From assembly GCA_904063045.1 (NCBI GenBank), contig CAJFCJ010000003.1, forward strand, positions 2,900,504 to 2,964,503: a stretch of DNA of 64,000 bases, in the 5' to 3' direction. The notes beneath the pieces were generated by a model that saw only the letters and a list, made by a program, of their open reading frames with translations, made no database searches and was not told the DNA's origin. This stretch comes from Dimorphilus gyrociliatus. Lineage: Eukaryota > Annelida > Polychaeta > Dinophilidae. Below, piece by piece: positions 13,319-27,092 of the stretch. Every line of letters starts with the position of its first letter. Within the stretch, counting starts at the first letter, position 1. The position numbers and the translations under genes are program-made.

Positions 13319-16300
13319 ATGGAAGAGACTAGATCTTCCCCTCAATCGGACGAAAAGGAAGTAGGACTTTTGCTAAAGAGGTCTTCAGATGTGGAAGAAG
13401 AATTAGATGGAAGAGAAACTTGGGGCAAAAAAGTGGATTTTCTTTTATCTATTATCGGCTTTGCTGTAGATCTGGCAAATGTCTGGCGTTTTCCATATCT
13501 TTGCTATAAGAATGGTGGAGGTAAGTGGTTGAAAAAACTTTGCAAACTTTTACAATAAATAAAGAAAGAGGATAAAGTAAAATAAGTTTAGTATTCTATT
13601 TTATGGCTTTGGAATAGACTTAATGTCTGTTAATATATAATAGTAGGCTTTCGTGTTAAAAAGTAAAAACTTTAAGTAAAGAAAACATAAAAATAAGCAA
13701 GTTTTCCGCCACATTTCAATTAATTGCCGTAATTTATTTGAGGTAAAAAAAACGAAACGGAAAAAGAGAGTGCGAAAGTTTGAGAGAGCAAGAGAGGAGA
13801 GTAAGAGTGAGAGTGAAAAAGAGAGAAAGAGCAAAAAGAGTGTGCGAGAGAGCAATATGAAGGGGAAAGGCATATATCGGAAAGAGAGAGTAAGAGAGTG
13901 GGAGAGAGACGAAATTGTCCCGAGTAGGAAAGAATAAAAGGATAAGGCATGAAACTATTTAATTAAGGGAAGAGAAAAGAGATGGAAAAAGCGAAAATGA
14001 GAAAAGAGAACGGTTTAAGTATATATTGATAAGGTATATATTCAGTTTTGATAAAAGAAAGTTTCATTTTTTACGGTTATCGATAAAAGAGAGACGAAAA
14101 AATGAGGATGAACTATTGACGTATCAAGTGGCTCAAGTTTTCAATCTAGGTATCCTTGTGCAATGTATTTTGATATCATTTCTCCAAGGAAATAACGGGG
14201 CCAGTCAGTTTTTCACGTAGGCCTACTTAAGGAAAACACTTTTGTGTAAGAGTTGCAGCTGTTCCAGCAGATCGGCAGCCTAATTGTTCTAACAGTTTTT
14301 TCAGTGGCAAGCTTTTGACCTAAAGCCGATTTGTATCGCGTTTAAATCGCCTATTCGAGTGGTGTTTGTCAACGACAAACCGCCTATAGTGGATTAGAAA
14401 AAAGCCGATTTTTCGCCCTATAGAATATGAGCAGAAGGGCGTAAAGTTTGCGGACGCTGAGTGGCGCTCGACTGCAACGAACTTGCCTTGACAAACAAGT
14501 ATCGAGGACCGTTTTGGGTTGAAAACTTGCCAACCTTTGTATAGACGAGTCTCGCTAACAATGTCCTTATTTTTTCACTTTCTTTAACGAATAAAACACC
14601 TTACTTTTTTTTATATATAACATTTTAGTTGGGTAATTACTTGCGTTTCAATTAGCGATAATGGGTGAATGACACAATTAACCGGTCTAGAAAGATTTAG
14701 GGGGTAAATTTTTGTCTTTCCCTCTTTTGTCAAATAAAAAATTAATATTAAAATAAGAAAAATAGAAGAAAGAACAAAAAAAGAATAAAATGAAAATAGA
14801 ATTTTTTTTAGTATAGATTTGTTCTTGTTAAAAAAAAATTCAATTAATGCAATTTGTTGCCAGAGATAAGTGTTTTTTTTTATATCCTAATGTTTACTTT
14901 ATTAGCCAAACACTAAATTAAAAAATAATGTAAAGAATTTAAAATATTTCACTCGGATACGGTCAACGGCGTCACAGCTCATTTTCTCTGATCGTGTTCC
15001 GTCTCTTCCTCTTTCGCTTCATGCTTGGATGCGGAACGTTTTTAACGAACTCACGCCAACCTTATGAAAAAGTGTTGTACTATTTGACTAGGGATTTTTT
15101 AGTTTATTCATGCTGTATTTCTACTTATCAATACCATTGTCACTTCGTATTTCAAATATTTAGCTAATAAAAAAGAAAATGGTAATTTTTCACTAAAAAA
15201 AAATTAATTAGAAAATGAAATTATTGTTAACTTTAATAAAAGAAGGAAATGATTGTTGATCAAGTGTAAATCATACACTATATGCTTATATTTTATAACC
15301 GAACCAATGTTTAACGGCTATAAACTATTAAGTGTTAATTGTTTGATTCGTTTCGGTTAAAAGTCTAATGTTGTCTTCATTGATTTCTCATAAAAACAGG
15401 CGCTTTCCTCATACCCTACTTTCTTATGCTAATCTTTGGCGCTGTACCATTATTCTTTATGGAGCTCATCCTAGGCCAATTCCATAGACAAGGTCCCGTT
15501 TCAGTTTGGAAAATTGTACCTCTTCTTAAAGGCATAGGATTAGCCGAATGTCTGATCGCTTATCTTGTAGCATTCTACTACAATGTTGTAATAGCTTGGT
15601 CATTTTTCTATTTGGTCTCTTCATTTACTTCTTCACTACCCTGGACAACTTGCGGTAATATCTGGAATACAGACAATTGCAGTGATTTGTACAGTAATTT
15701 GACGAACGCAACTTCTCCGGCCAAAGAATTTTTTGAAATGAGAGTTTTGGGATTGAAAAATTCTACTGGAATACACGATATTGGTAGTCCTAGATGGGAG
15801 CTTGTTTTATGCTTGATGCTTGTCTTTGCTTGTTTATATTTTTCATTATGGAAAGGTTTGTTCATTATTGTGCAAAAAACAATATTAATAAATAACATTA
15901 ATCATCTCTTTTGCCAATTTTTCTCCTTAATAAAAACTAATTTTTCCTTATTAATGATTAAACATTTTTTTCATCTAGGTGTGAAATCTAGCGGTAAAGT
16001 TGTTTGGGTAACTGCTACCATGCCCTACGTCGTACTTAGTATATTGTTAGTTAGAGGACTCCTATTACCTGGATCAACAGACGGAATTTTATATTTTCTA
16101 ACGCCAAAGATTCATAGATTAGCCGATTCGCAGGTAAGCTACAATTTTATTAGTTTTTGATCGATGTTGTAAGCGCGTGTTGGTGAATACGTTGAAATTG
16201 TTTGTCAAAGTTTACTTGCATTTGGTTGAAATTAGCAAAATTAAGGAGAAATTCGAGTGTTTCCAACGTTAACAAAATACAGTCTCTCCATTTCTATAGA

Positions 16301-18290
16301 ATAATTTTAATTGTTTTTATTGAACGCTTTTTTTTCTTTAAAGGTTTGGATTGATGCAGCTGTTCAAATCTTCTACTCAGTCGGAGCCGGCTTCGGAGTG
16401 CACTTGGCTTACGCTTCCTATAACAAATTCAACAACAACTGCTACAGAGATTGTTTATTTACGGCTTGCATAAACAGCTTTACTAGCATCTTTTCGGGCA
16501 TCGTCATCTTCTGCTATTTGGGTTATATGTCAAATAAACAAAATAAAAACATTGAACAGGTAGCTGTCGATGGGCCTGGATTGGTATTTGAAGTTTACCC
16601 GGAAGCTATTGCAACTCTTCCGGGGTCTATTGGTTGGTCTATTGTTTTTTTCTTTATGCTCATAACATTGGGTATGGACAGTGCCGTAAGTTCAATTAAA
16701 TTCTATCAATCGTATGTAAAGTAGAGGGAGCAAATAATACATGTTCTTTAGAAAGATAACCAGAAGCGCCATCTACTGGTTGTAGAGATAATAAAGCCTT
16801 TCAATCTTAAACACATTAAAGTAACAAGATATTACGAGCGAGGAGAGAGAGAGAGAGGGAGGGAGAGAGAGAGGGAGGAAAAGAGAGAGGGAGGAAGAGA
16901 AAGAGAGAAATGAGGGGAAAAGAGAGAAGTAAGACAGACAGAAAAAAAGAGGGAGGGAGAGAGAGAGGGAGGAGAGAAAGGAAGAGAAAAAGAAAAAAAA
17001 CAGATATATTAAAGACTAGGAAATTAAAAAAAAAACCTTTTAGCCGTCTACTGATTAATCTGTTGCAAAAATGTCAACAACTTCTTAACAAAAATCTAAA
17101 TAATACATAAATAGTTTGTACTTTGAAATATATAGAAAAAAAAATTCCATGGTATCATTTGCAAAATAAATTATTCAAAGATTTGTATAAAAAAAATATA
17201 AAGTAATATTATATTCTTTGATTATAAACAGATGGGAGGATTGGAATCGGTTATTACAGGAGTGATAGATCAAAACAGAAATTTCCTCAAAAGCTTCCGA
17301 TATAGAAGGGAACTAATAACTTTTATAACTATACTCGGAGCTTTTGCATTTGCCCTTCCCAGCGTCACCAATGTAAATATCGTAAAAGTTACATTTAGTT
17401 TAAGCTATGTATTTTTAATATTTAAAATATTGTAGGGAGGAATGTACGTGTTTAATATTTTCGATAAGTTTGCTGCCGGAACTTCCATTTTGTTTGCTGT
17501 CTTCTCAGAAGCGGTTGCCGTCAGTTGGTTTTATGGTAAATCGATTTTTCGTGAAGATGTAAGTTTCATAATTAATTATAGATTATTTTTAAAGGCCTCG
17601 ATCAGTTTTGCACTGATGTTGAAAAGATGCTGGGATTTAGACCCAGTTTATATTGGAGAATTTGCTGGAAGTTCATTAGTCCTGCTTTTGTTTTGGTATA
17701 GAGATAGTATTTTGATTAGAATAAATATATTAAATCATATTACTTTCAGACGATTGTAGTTTCTAGTTTAATAAAACAAGAACCACTCATATATGATGCT
17801 TCCTGGGGAAGGTATCATTATCCAGAGTTAGGTTACGCAATAGGTTGGTCCTTATCAGCCGCTTCCATGATACTAATTCCTGGTTATGCCATATATCATA
17901 TATTTTTTAAACAAAAAGGAACAATAAAACAGGTACACAGTACATATTCTAATCTAATATATTGACTGTAATAGATTGTTTTAAAAAGATGGAAGAAAAA
18001 TCATTTTACTTTAATCTTCCTGATGTTTTCTTTCTAGCGTTTTCTCCTTAGCATATCACCAACCTGGGAACAAAGTAGCATAATTCGCAGTCAAAGAGCT
18101 AAGCGAACTCAGGTATATATTTATAATATAGATCATCCTTAAATCATTTACGAAACGTACTTTACAAATGTGCTTTATTTGTCAATTTAAATTTAAATAG
18201 ACAAGACATTGGTTCTCTTTAGGAAGACATTCAACAGAGTCAGAAGCCGTTAGATTATCAGAAAGAAATAATTTAAATTGCAATCTCTAA
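13319..18290 (+). CDS. Sodium/chloride-dependent monoamine transporter, dopamine-transporter-like (SLC6 family)
   Basis: Ten coding exons (13319-13520, 15400-15855, 15979-16133, 16344-16685, 17232-17372, 17436-17535, 17595-17695, 17750-17932, 18038-18112, 18201-18290) give 614 residues, the normal SLC6 length. TM1 contains [15 protein letters not shown]; Asp51 is the amine-contacting aspartate of monoamine carriers. TM3 has [11 protein letters not shown], loop 2 carries N-glycosylation sequons (NCS, NLT, NAT), and TM6-8 include [19 protein letters not shown] and GMDSAMGGLES. The FYYNVVIAW segment and the [15 protein letters not shown] segment favour DAT/NET-like over SERT-like. The C-terminal exon was chosen because it starts TRHWFSLG, resembling the RHW end of DAT; an alternative acceptor at 18222 gives a different tail ending at 18276. 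It should retrieve a catecholamine or related amine at neuronal plasma membranes. Intron 1 (1.9 kb) carries purine tracts and CpG-rich segments. Confidence 0.9.
13740..14010. repeat. Purine-rich tract in SLC6 intron 1
   Basis: GAGAG/GAAAG-type plus-strand purine sequence with few pyrimidine interruptions, similar in kind to 12660-13025 and 16836-17000. Confidence 0.75.
14430..14560. promoter_or_regulatory. CpG-bearing GC-elevated segment in SLC6 intron 1
   Basis: GC content is clearly raised against the background, with many CpG dinucleotides (GGGCGT, TTTGCGGACGCTGAG, TGGCGCTCGAC). A second such patch lies at about 14955-15060. Candidate enhancer or alternative promoter; no transcript evidence. 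Confidence 0.3.
16765..16779 (-). promoter_or_regulatory. CTCF-like motif, 15/15 to fly consensus
   Basis: The minus strand reads CCAGTAGATGGCGCT, matching the Drosophila CTCF consensus CCASYAGRKGGCRCT (from memory) at every position. It lies in SLC6 intron 4. Confidence 0.5.
16836..17000. repeat. (GA/GGGA)n tract in SLC6 intron 4
   Basis: A run of GAGAGA, GGGAGG and AAAGAG units on the plus strand, with no coding sense. Confidence 0.85.
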
Positions 18291-18398
18291 ACAAAAGAAA
18301 ACAACAAAAAGAGATAAAGGAGAAGATAGAAGAAGTCAGCCAAACATAGTAAACAAATGTAAATAAAAAAAAGTTAGCACATATAAATGTTTATACTA

Positions 18399-18432
<34 letters not shown>

Positions 18433-19587
18433 GCTTACATAATTATATATATAAATTTGTATCTGTCTATATGTGCCTTAGAGTGGAATGAATCTATAAA
18501 TACATATTTATATAAACATATATGTATATATATTTGTATAAATATGTATATAATAATGCTATAAATATTGACAATAGCAATCATTTTCGTTATGACAATT
18601 TTTAATCGTGAGATTATTCCATTAAATGTGAAAGTTGAAAAATATGAAGAATATCAATATTTTTCTTATCATATTTAATCAAAATTTTACGAGTTTTTGG
18701 TCACCTGACATTGTTTTTTTTTTTAATGAATAATTTTAATATTTTAACTCTTTTGTTTTTTTAAAAAAAAATTAATTATACGCTGGTTAACGATATCAAA
18801 ATGAAAAAGCTATAAAATAAGTCAGTGTACACAGAAAATTTTTCCATCTTACAGTAAATCAAACAGAAACAACAAAAATCAAAAGAATTAAGAGAATGTT
18901 CCAATGGCCTTTTATTCTTTTTCTTCTTTTTCTTGCTGGTGGATAGGGAAACATACATTTGTTTATAAATTCGTTTTAGTTCCTTTTTTGTTTTTTTTCT
19001 TTTTTGCTATGTATTAAAAATATTGTTTTCCATAAATTGGCAGAAAAAGAAATATGTTTAAAAGGAGAAACAATGAGTAAATTCTCTATAAATTAAGAAA
19101 GAAAAACAAGATGGCATTAATAAGATAAAATCACAGAAAGATTTCTTTTTTTGTACTTTGTATTTTTAATTACTTTTCTTACCACTTCTAAGAATTTTAT
19201 TCAGAAAAGTATTTTAGGATAAAATATGTTTGGAGAAGGGAAAGAATGATTAATAGAAAAAGAGATTTCAAATGCTATGATAAATGAATGATTTAATTGA
19301 ATAAGAGATCATTTGAATTTAACGCCAAATTAAAAAGTAGACTAATGACATAATGACTAAAGTAAATTAGAAATCAATTTAATGAGAAAATCCTTTATTT
19401 AATTAGTAGCAGAATTAAAGACAGTATGAATCTTGTTCAATTGTTTAGTTCTTTAATATTACAGTATATACAGATTACTAAGATATGCAAATTATAGTTG
19501 CTGAGTTTATTAGTTTTTAAGACAATTTTTGCTTTAAGCTTATATACTTAAAGGTCATAAAGGAAACGAAAGCATAATATATATACA

Positions 19588-19627
<40 letters not shown>

Positions 19628-21436
19628 ATTAGTATAATAGGAATTTTTTTCTTCATTAAGGTAATTAAACCTAGTTTATCAATATTTCATTGTTTTATTT
19701 GAATCTTTTAGATTTGTCTTTAAATTTTCTTTTTTTTTAAATCTATAATATTCTTATGATTGAAATGAAAGAAACCTGTTAATATTATTTTCTTTCTTCC
19801 CCTTTATCTACTTTTCCCACAGCTATTTTATTTTTATATAAGGCAAAATGTAACTATGAAACTTTTTGCCTCGTTCTTTCTTCTTTTCCCTATACGTTTC
19901 TTTTATTTTGTTGCTTTTAAGTAAAATTTCTCAAACATAGAAAAATCAAGCCATGTGACCAAAAACGAAAAGAATATATATATATATATATATGTATATG
20001 TATTATATGTATATATGCTAATATATATATTTGCAGTAAACAGCTTCACTGTCTGTGATAAGCAGAATATCTAGACTATTCCAGAATGGTAGTTAATTTT
20101 TATTTTTACTTATAATTTGTCTGTAAAGTAAAATGTCATGAATTAGCTTTTCGTCGGATGTTGTCGAAATAAAACAGAACTAATTAAAATTTATCATATA
20201 CAATCGATAAATAGCTTTTTTAACAAACAAATCACAAGGATTAATCTCCTAATTGTTTCTGAAAAGGTTAAGATTCGATCAATATAGGCAATTCAGTATT
20301 ATATTCAACTAATAATAACCCTTTTTACCTGAATTACTTATCTTAATAATATAGGCAAATCAAGTATGATAGTGCAATAAACACGATATGCCAGGAAAAT
20401 ACTCTTGTTTTGTTTAAATATTTTATTTAGAAAGACTTAAAATTCTATTTACATATCTTGTTACATTCATATATAAATATACCATTTATATATTTAGACA
20501 TATACTATATTTAATAATATTTCGTCAGATATACGAAATAAATGAATCAAGTTACTAGAAACAGTGAATGCTTTCCCTTTTTTTGTAAGAAAAGAAAAAA
20601 TCAAATATATCTTGAATTTAATAGACTTTTTAAAGAATTTAAATATTTATTGAAACATGAGGAAAAAATGCATATACAATAAAATATATATATAATATAT
20701 GTATATGTACACTGCACGGTATTTACTCATATATATTTTCACTTTATTTTTATAAGTATACAGGATTCATATATATATATTTATTTATTTATAGTCATGT
20801 AGAAGTATATATCATTATACTTGTATAGTACATTACACATAATTTAAACAATGCAATATAATATGCAGTGTATCCTCTCCAGTGTAATTTCTTAGAAGGT
20901 GTTACATATTAATAAGAATCAAACTGCAGGTAGGTTCAGTAATACAAATGTAAGGATCATGTAGAACAAATTGATACACTCTTACATGCATGCACACACA
21001 CACACATATATATATATAATTTTTACCCTTGTCTTTATTCATTATATAGACAATAATTATCCTTTTTTTGTCTTTTTCTTCACTATATAATTTGGAAATT
21101 CAGGAAATATTAAGTATATAGATTAAGTGGTTAAAATTTCAAATAATAATAATAATATGTAAAGAATGGAAGATGAAAAAATCTATGCATAAAATTAATA
21201 TTAATTAAAAATTTGTAGACAATTTTATTCTATTTCTTTCATCATTTACAATTTAAACTTTGTTAAATGTTTTAGTAGGCTTAATTAATATAATACACAC
21301 TTCGTCATTTTCCATTCCAAGAGAAACGCTTTCTACGTCGCTCTTACTTAAACACATTACGAGTTAAAAGTAGAAAATATTACATTTCTATGTAAACTAG
21401 GCAAAGCTAAATAACACAATGGATTTCTATTTCAAT
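18291..21436. other. 3.1-kb gap between convergent SLC6 and SLC1 genes
   Basis: AT-rich, with long TA runs at about 18402-18430, 19580-19623 and 19974-19993, an (AC)n/(TA)n run at 20995-21018, and repeated ACAGTATATA elements. The interval lies between two 3' ends, so it should hold both 3' UTRs and polyadenylation sites. AATAAA occurs many times and cannot be assigned. No gene seen. Confidence 0.5.
19580..19623. repeat. (TA)n microsatellite
   Basis: TATATACAGCATATATA followed by an uninterrupted TA run. Confidence 0.9.
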
Positions 21437-23562
21437 TTAAACCCAATCGCCTTTCGATCTTGCTGCTTTGGACATACTATTTCGCTTAAGGGGAGCTGAA
21501 AAATCAATGAGAAAGTAATAGTTAAAAAAAATTCTTATTTATTTAATGAGTTTATTATTTACTTTCCGAGAATTCTGTCATATCTTCGGACGCTTCTAGC
21601 CGTTCGCGTTCTCTATCTTGTTCCATTAGCTCCCTCCTCGATAGATGGTAAACGATTCCTGCTCCAAAACTATCGCCGATCACGTTTACGGATGTTCGTA
21701 TCCTATCTCTAATAAGATAATGGGAGAGGAGACGGAAAGGCAGAACGGGTTTAGATGGGAGGGGAAGGAGGAAAGAAAAAAAAATAGATTAATAACAAAC
21801 TATTTCTTTATTAGAGACGCTTATATGGGTTATTCAATTTTAATTACTAGTCGGAAATAATTATCTTTAATTAAATAAAGTTTCATATAAGTTCTTCTTT
21901 CCTTTATAAAGAAAATCGAATTAATTTAATTCATACTTTATATAAAGATTTCATTTCGTTTCCGTTTCTTCAATTCTTTTTTTTAAGTACATCGTATGAT
22001 ACTAATAAGTTTGTCTAAAATGTTTTAGTAACTTACAAAAGCCAATCAACAGCAACGATTAATGTAATATCCTTTGTAGGTAGACCAACTGCAGTTAATA
22101 CCAATAGCATTGTAACTAAACCGGCGCTGGGAACGGAAGCTGCTCCAATTGAAGCTAAAGTTGCCGTTAGCGAAACAGTAATTACTTCTCCGGCATTTAG
22201 ATGCACGTTGTTCATTTGTGCTATAAAAATTGCAGCTACGGCTTCGTATAATGCCGTGCCATCCATATTAACTGTTGCTCCGATTGGCAAAACGAATCTC
22301 GTGACTCTCTTATCAATGCCGTTATTTTCTTCCAGGCACTTAAAAGTGATGGGAAGAGTGGCTGCTGATGATGCTGTGCCTAATGCCATAACCCAAGCTT
22401 GTAGGAAACCCCGGAAGAACTTGAATGGGTTCTTACGGGTTGTGATAAAGAAAATCAGACTCAAAGTTCCACAGGCGTGTATGACTAAGCCAACAATAAC
22501 GGTCAACATATATAGACCAAGTTGACTTGCTGTTGTTGCCAAATCACCTATTTCCATTATTTTACCAGCTATTAAGCACATGATGCCAAAGGGTGAATAC
22601 CTATAAAAAGGGAACAAATAAACTTGAAAGACTTGATAATTGAATAAAATTAAATAAAAAGTAGCTTACCACATAATTACATTAACTAATCTCATAACAA
22701 TTTCACTTAAAACCTGAAAGAATTCAACCATTACCCTCGCTCTTTCTCCCATCTGACCAATGATTATTCCGAAAGCAATGCAGAATCCTATTACACCTAT
22801 GTACACATTCAAAAATACTTTGTATAATAAATTATTTTTTATCTAGATATTCTAACCAAGAACATTTGTGCCGTCACTATATACCAATTTTCTAACTGGT
22901 TTTGCTTCTTCGGTTCCATTCGATGAATTTCCAAAAGGTGTCACCACTGTTGTTAGAAAGTTGGTTGAATTCTCTGCTAAAGGTTTTAAATCCTCTTCTT
23001 TTGAAACGAATATAGTTTTAACCTGCTTAAAGCAGGCTTGAACTAAATTTTCCGGAAATAAATTTCTTATCAAGTCCAAAAAGGCGTCCATTGTAGAGAC
23101 CGTCTTTTCTTTTCGACCAGTCCCTAACTCTTGTTTTATTCCGTAATCTCCTGGATGAATGGCTAAAACGCAACATATGCCCACAATAGCCGCTAATATA
23201 GTTGTTCCAAAGTAATAAACTAATGATCTAGTACCCATTTTTCCAGATTCTTTAGCGTCTAATTGCGATAATCCACCAATTAGAGATGAAATTATCAGGG
23301 GAAGAATAAGCATTTTAAGCATGCGCATTAACAGTTCACCCGGAAAAGATATTAAAAGTATAACATCGGGACTTGGATTAGCTAAACGGCCAAGAAATCC
23401 ACAAACACCTCCAATAAGCACCGCTAAAACGGTTAATTCCAGCAATAAGTTCTTTTTCATCCATAATAATACACTTTTAGTTTTCGAAATATGTTGCATT
23501 CTTCCTTCACTTTCGGCTAACATTGGTTCCTTCGAAGTGAGGCCTACATGGTTGTTGGACAT
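21437..23562 (-). CDS. Excitatory amino-acid transporter (SLC1/EAAT family)
   Basis: Five exons on the minus strand (22857-23562, 22670-22796, 22037-22600, 21563-21708, 21437-21495) give 533 residues, a typical EAAT length. The N-terminal half holds the scaffold TMs ([37 protein letters not shown]). Extracellular sequons NST, NSS and NGT precede YSDGTNVLG. The transport core is clear: hairpin 1 ASSAATLP at about residues 356-363, TM7 GATVNMDGT at about 385-393 with the Na+-binding NMDGT, and TM8 [13 protein letters not shown]. The latter has the Asp and Arg that coordinate the amino group and side-chain carboxylate in glutamate/aspartate carriers, so acidic substrates are expected over neutral ones (ASCT-type). 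The last exon (ending KSKGDWV) is inferred from a GTAAAT donor and a TTTTCAG acceptor in phase. Reading through that donor would stop at 21555 with a shorter tail. It clears glutamate at synaptic or glial membranes. Confidence 0.92.
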
Positions 23563-24880
23563 TTTTTCCTTTTCTTTTTGTATAATTTATTTCAAAATTA
23601 TCCCTTTTTTATGTTACTTCTTTCTTCCTTTCTACTCTCTTTCGTTCGCTGTCTTTATTTTCCTCCTTTTTTTCACTCTCTCTCTTCTCTCTCTCTCTCT
23701 CTCTCTCTCTTCCAATCTGCGTATCTTCAACTCTTATAGATTATCTAATATGTTAAGAGATAAAAAGACAATTAAGCTGTCGAAATTGTCTATAAACAAT
23801 TGACTTATTTTGTTTTTAAAGAAAATATAAAAGATATTATGAAATTCAATTGTTCGTTTAATAAAAGAATAAAGAAATAACATTAACACGTGCAACTAAT
23901 CAATCATGTCCCATTTTTTAAAGAGCAGCAACTAAATACGTACCTGACTGCTCCTTACGAATAACTTGGCCTGAATATTGTTATAGAAGCGACTTTTTTG
24001 ATATTTTAGATCTACTGTATGGCGAACTTCCACATATTGCAAACTAAATTCCTGTCTTTTTTATATATTATAAAGATATTTCAACTGTAATAGTCTATTT
24101 AGATTTTTTTTCTTTACTTCATTATTTAGGATCATTCGAGAATGAAACGTCTCTTTTTATCATTTGTTTTTCATTAAATAAAATAAATTTAAAGATTCTA
24201 TTTTGCTTATAATTTAACCAATTTTTGTTTTTGTTACTTCTATTATATACAGTATATATGCTGTATACATTTTAGAATTTTAACTTAAACTTCCTTTTAG
24301 AGGTTGATAAAAAAAATCGAAAAAATTGATTGTAATATAATAAATAGTATAAAAAAGGTAAATAGATAAGGTTCAATTCTTCAAAAGATTACCTAAAATA
24401 TCTAACTATACTAAATGTTAAATAGTAAGAATAAGTTTTTTTTTTAAAAAAAAAAGTATTCAAACAAACCTTTTGCTGTTAATTTTACTTTATTTTCAGT
24501 TTTTGAAATTTGGAATTCTTGTGTTCTTTACGCCGAAAACAAAAAACTGCTATTGGGCACTTTTTCGTATTCCAAAATGTAAGAGATTTATTTGCATATA
24601 ATTTATGCACAGTCTTACAACTGCTCCTCCTATCGGCTAATAGCAAAAGGGAAAACAGACAAATATAGTATTGAAAAATCCCGATTGAATCATTCCATGA
24701 TAAATCGATAAATTTATTTGCGTGCCTTAATTTTCCCACAACCTTCAAGTGTTGTTTTAAATAATTGAAATATCGAATTTACACTAAACAACTTCGATTT
24801 TTTGAGCATTTTCAATCTAGAATTAATTCAAGTTCAATACCTTCTTACTAACGTTTATCTAACAAAATCAAACTTTTAGT

Positions 24881-24890
24881 ATCACGTGAC
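24881..24890. promoter_or_regulatory. ATCACGTGAC E-box palindrome
   Basis: Contains TCACGTGA, the core bound by USF/MITF/TFEB-class bHLH-ZIP factors. One of four exact copies of this 10-mer in the window, upstream of the SLC1 gene. Confidence 0.4.
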
Positions 24891-26483
24891 CTTGACGAAA
24901 ATTAAAAAGGATTTAGCGCTTGACTAATTTTAGGTGCACAGCGCTTAAGCCATCCTTGTGCCTAGAGTATAATATTTACCATAAAATGCATAGAAAATAG
25001 GTTTTGAAAATATCGTAAACAAAATAACAATATGAATATGCAAATAGTATAAAAAGTATAAGTAATGTATATTATACTGTATATAAACAGAATATGTATA
25101 GATATATATTGTATAATAACTAATTAACATCATTTTAGTATAGCCATTATAGCCATTATAGTGTATGTAAATCAAATGTTTTTCTTTCTTTTCTTCTCTG
25201 ATTAGGATTTCCCATTTAATTTATTACTTAAAAATTATATAATGTTTATAGAGAGAGTATAAAGATTATTATAAACTATATAATAAACTAAACAAAGTTC
25301 TTTAAATATATTAAAATTTAACCTTTAAATATATATATATATATATATATCTATTAAAAAAATAAGTCATCTAAAAACTAGGTCAAAATCATAATTTCTT
25401 ATTTACAAAAAAAGAAAAAAAGAAATCCCTACTGCAAAAAATATTTTACTGCCTGAAAGCATTTTTGAAATTGAATTTCCTTGACAACAAATCGTTAGGA
25501 ATCGCAACGTAATTTATGAGAAAAATAATAAGGAAGATGGTCGGTAGCTAAAGATAAACAAAATTTTCTGTTTTTTTCTTTTTTAAATTAAGATACACAG
25601 TATTACACATATAACCCGAGGATATATTACATTGTCATTAGGTATTATTAGAAATTAGAATACTAAAGTATAATTAAAATATTGATATAAAGCAGATTCT
25701 TTGTTATATTCCCTCGCTAAATTACGTAAATGAATAAAGAGACGGCATCGTATAGATAAATAATTATAACTATAATAAATACCAACAAATAGGAGCTTCG
25801 TACATTACGGAATGATGTGTGTAAACATTTGTATATTTTTTATACAAATAAAAGAATAAAGGCTTCGTATAAAGAGAAATACTGATAGATATAAAGATAA
25901 AGAGAAAGACATAAAGGAAAAGAGATTATAAATGGAATACAAAAAAAAGAGAAAAGAGAAAGATAGAAAGAAAGAGAAAAAATTTTTTGTACCAGTCTTC
26001 ATTTCGATTTCTCTTTTATTCTGGCTCCTTAAACCAATGTACTACATTAGGCTTTGAAATGAGAGAAAACTGTAGTACCATTTACTTAAGAAGCTAAAGC
26101 AATTGCAAAAGAGTTCATGTATTGAGTAAAAAATAAATGGAAAAGCCTCACTTAGATAGTATTATAATAAAATAGAATTTGTGACAATTTTTTAAAAGGT
26201 CCAGGGAATGGAAGGAGTAAAAAGCAAAAGAGTAATCCAAGTATATTTTACACTGATAAAAGCTCTTTCTTGTCAAAAGTGCTTTTTTCCTCGTCTTTCC
26301 CCTACCCTCTCTCCTTCTTTATTCTTTTTATTTTAATGTCTTTTATGTAAATTTAATTAAGTTTTTTAAAAATAATTTTATTAATTATAAATAGTATTTT
26401 CTTTATATTAAGTATTATAGCGTCAATTTTTTATAGCTCTCTTTATCTTCTCTAAGAAAAAAGGAGTCACTTTGTCTGTCAAC

Positions 26484-26575
26484 CTTCTCTCTCTCTCTCT
26501 CTCTCTTTCTCTCTTTCTTTCTCTCTCTCATACTGTATACTATATACTGTATATATATATATATATATATACTGT
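26484..26575. repeat. Compound (CT)n-(TA)n microsatellite
   Basis: A pure CT run, TTTC-interrupted CT, then CATACTGTATACTATATACTG leading into a TA run and closing with ACTGTCTCT. Sequence on to about 26725 is also mostly pyrimidine. Confidence 0.85.
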
Positions 26576-27092
26576 CTCTTTTTCTCCCCCTTTTCCCCTC
26601 ATTTCTTTCTGTCTATCTCCACTCTCTCTCATTATATTATATTCATATCTTTTTTCTCTTCTCCTTCCTTCCTTCTTTTATTTTTTTTCTTTCAATCTTT
26701 TTCACACTCTTTCTCTTTCGTCTCTCTTTTCATTAGTCTTTAAGCAATTTCGTGCTAAAGTTGTTTTAAATGCGTAAAAAGTAATTTGTAAACAAGTTAT
26801 GAGTGTTTAATAAAACCGAATAAAGTGAGTAAAGGATCAATAAGTCGATATGCCAGGGAGAAGAAAAGTAGATTTTAGCGGTTTCATTACTTAATACAAA
26901 ATATTAATCAATCATAAGTGGTCAGATAATAAAAAAGACACATATAACATTGAATAATTATGTATTAAATATTTTTATGATATTTATTGTCGACAGATGG
27001 AGTTGTACTTAGTCATTTAATCATTTCTATATTCAATTTGTAATTAATGAAATAGTTTAAACCTCGGGTAGGTTACAATTAAGCTTATATAA

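Larger units (their letters stand above)
23563..27092. other. 3.5-kb noncoding gap upstream of the EAAT-like gene
   Basis: Immediately upstream of the SLC1 ATG is a polypyrimidine/(CT)n run (about 23670-23712). An E-box palindrome ATCACGTGAC sits at 24881-24890, 1.3 kb upstream of that start. A (TA)n run is at about 25329-25350, and a compound CT/TA microsatellite occupies 26484-26575. Small open frames here have no domain sense. Confidence 0.5.

Noticed and set aside
16910-17110. Arg/Lys/Glu-rich open frame, plus strand
   Set aside because: Translation of the GA tract in SLC6 intron 4; the flanking exons splice cleanly across it.
17536-17594. Continuous open frame through SLC6 intron 6
   Set aside because: Read-through would replace the conserved [20 protein letters not shown] segment with unrelated sequence; splicing GTAAAT...TTAAAG restores the family pattern.
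22208-22525. 105-codon plus-strand frame
   Set aside because: Antisense shadow of the SLC1 transport-core exon, which has unmistakable EAAT motifs.
26472-26777. Ser/Leu-rich open frame, plus strand
   Set aside because: Product of the CT/TA compound microsatellite.
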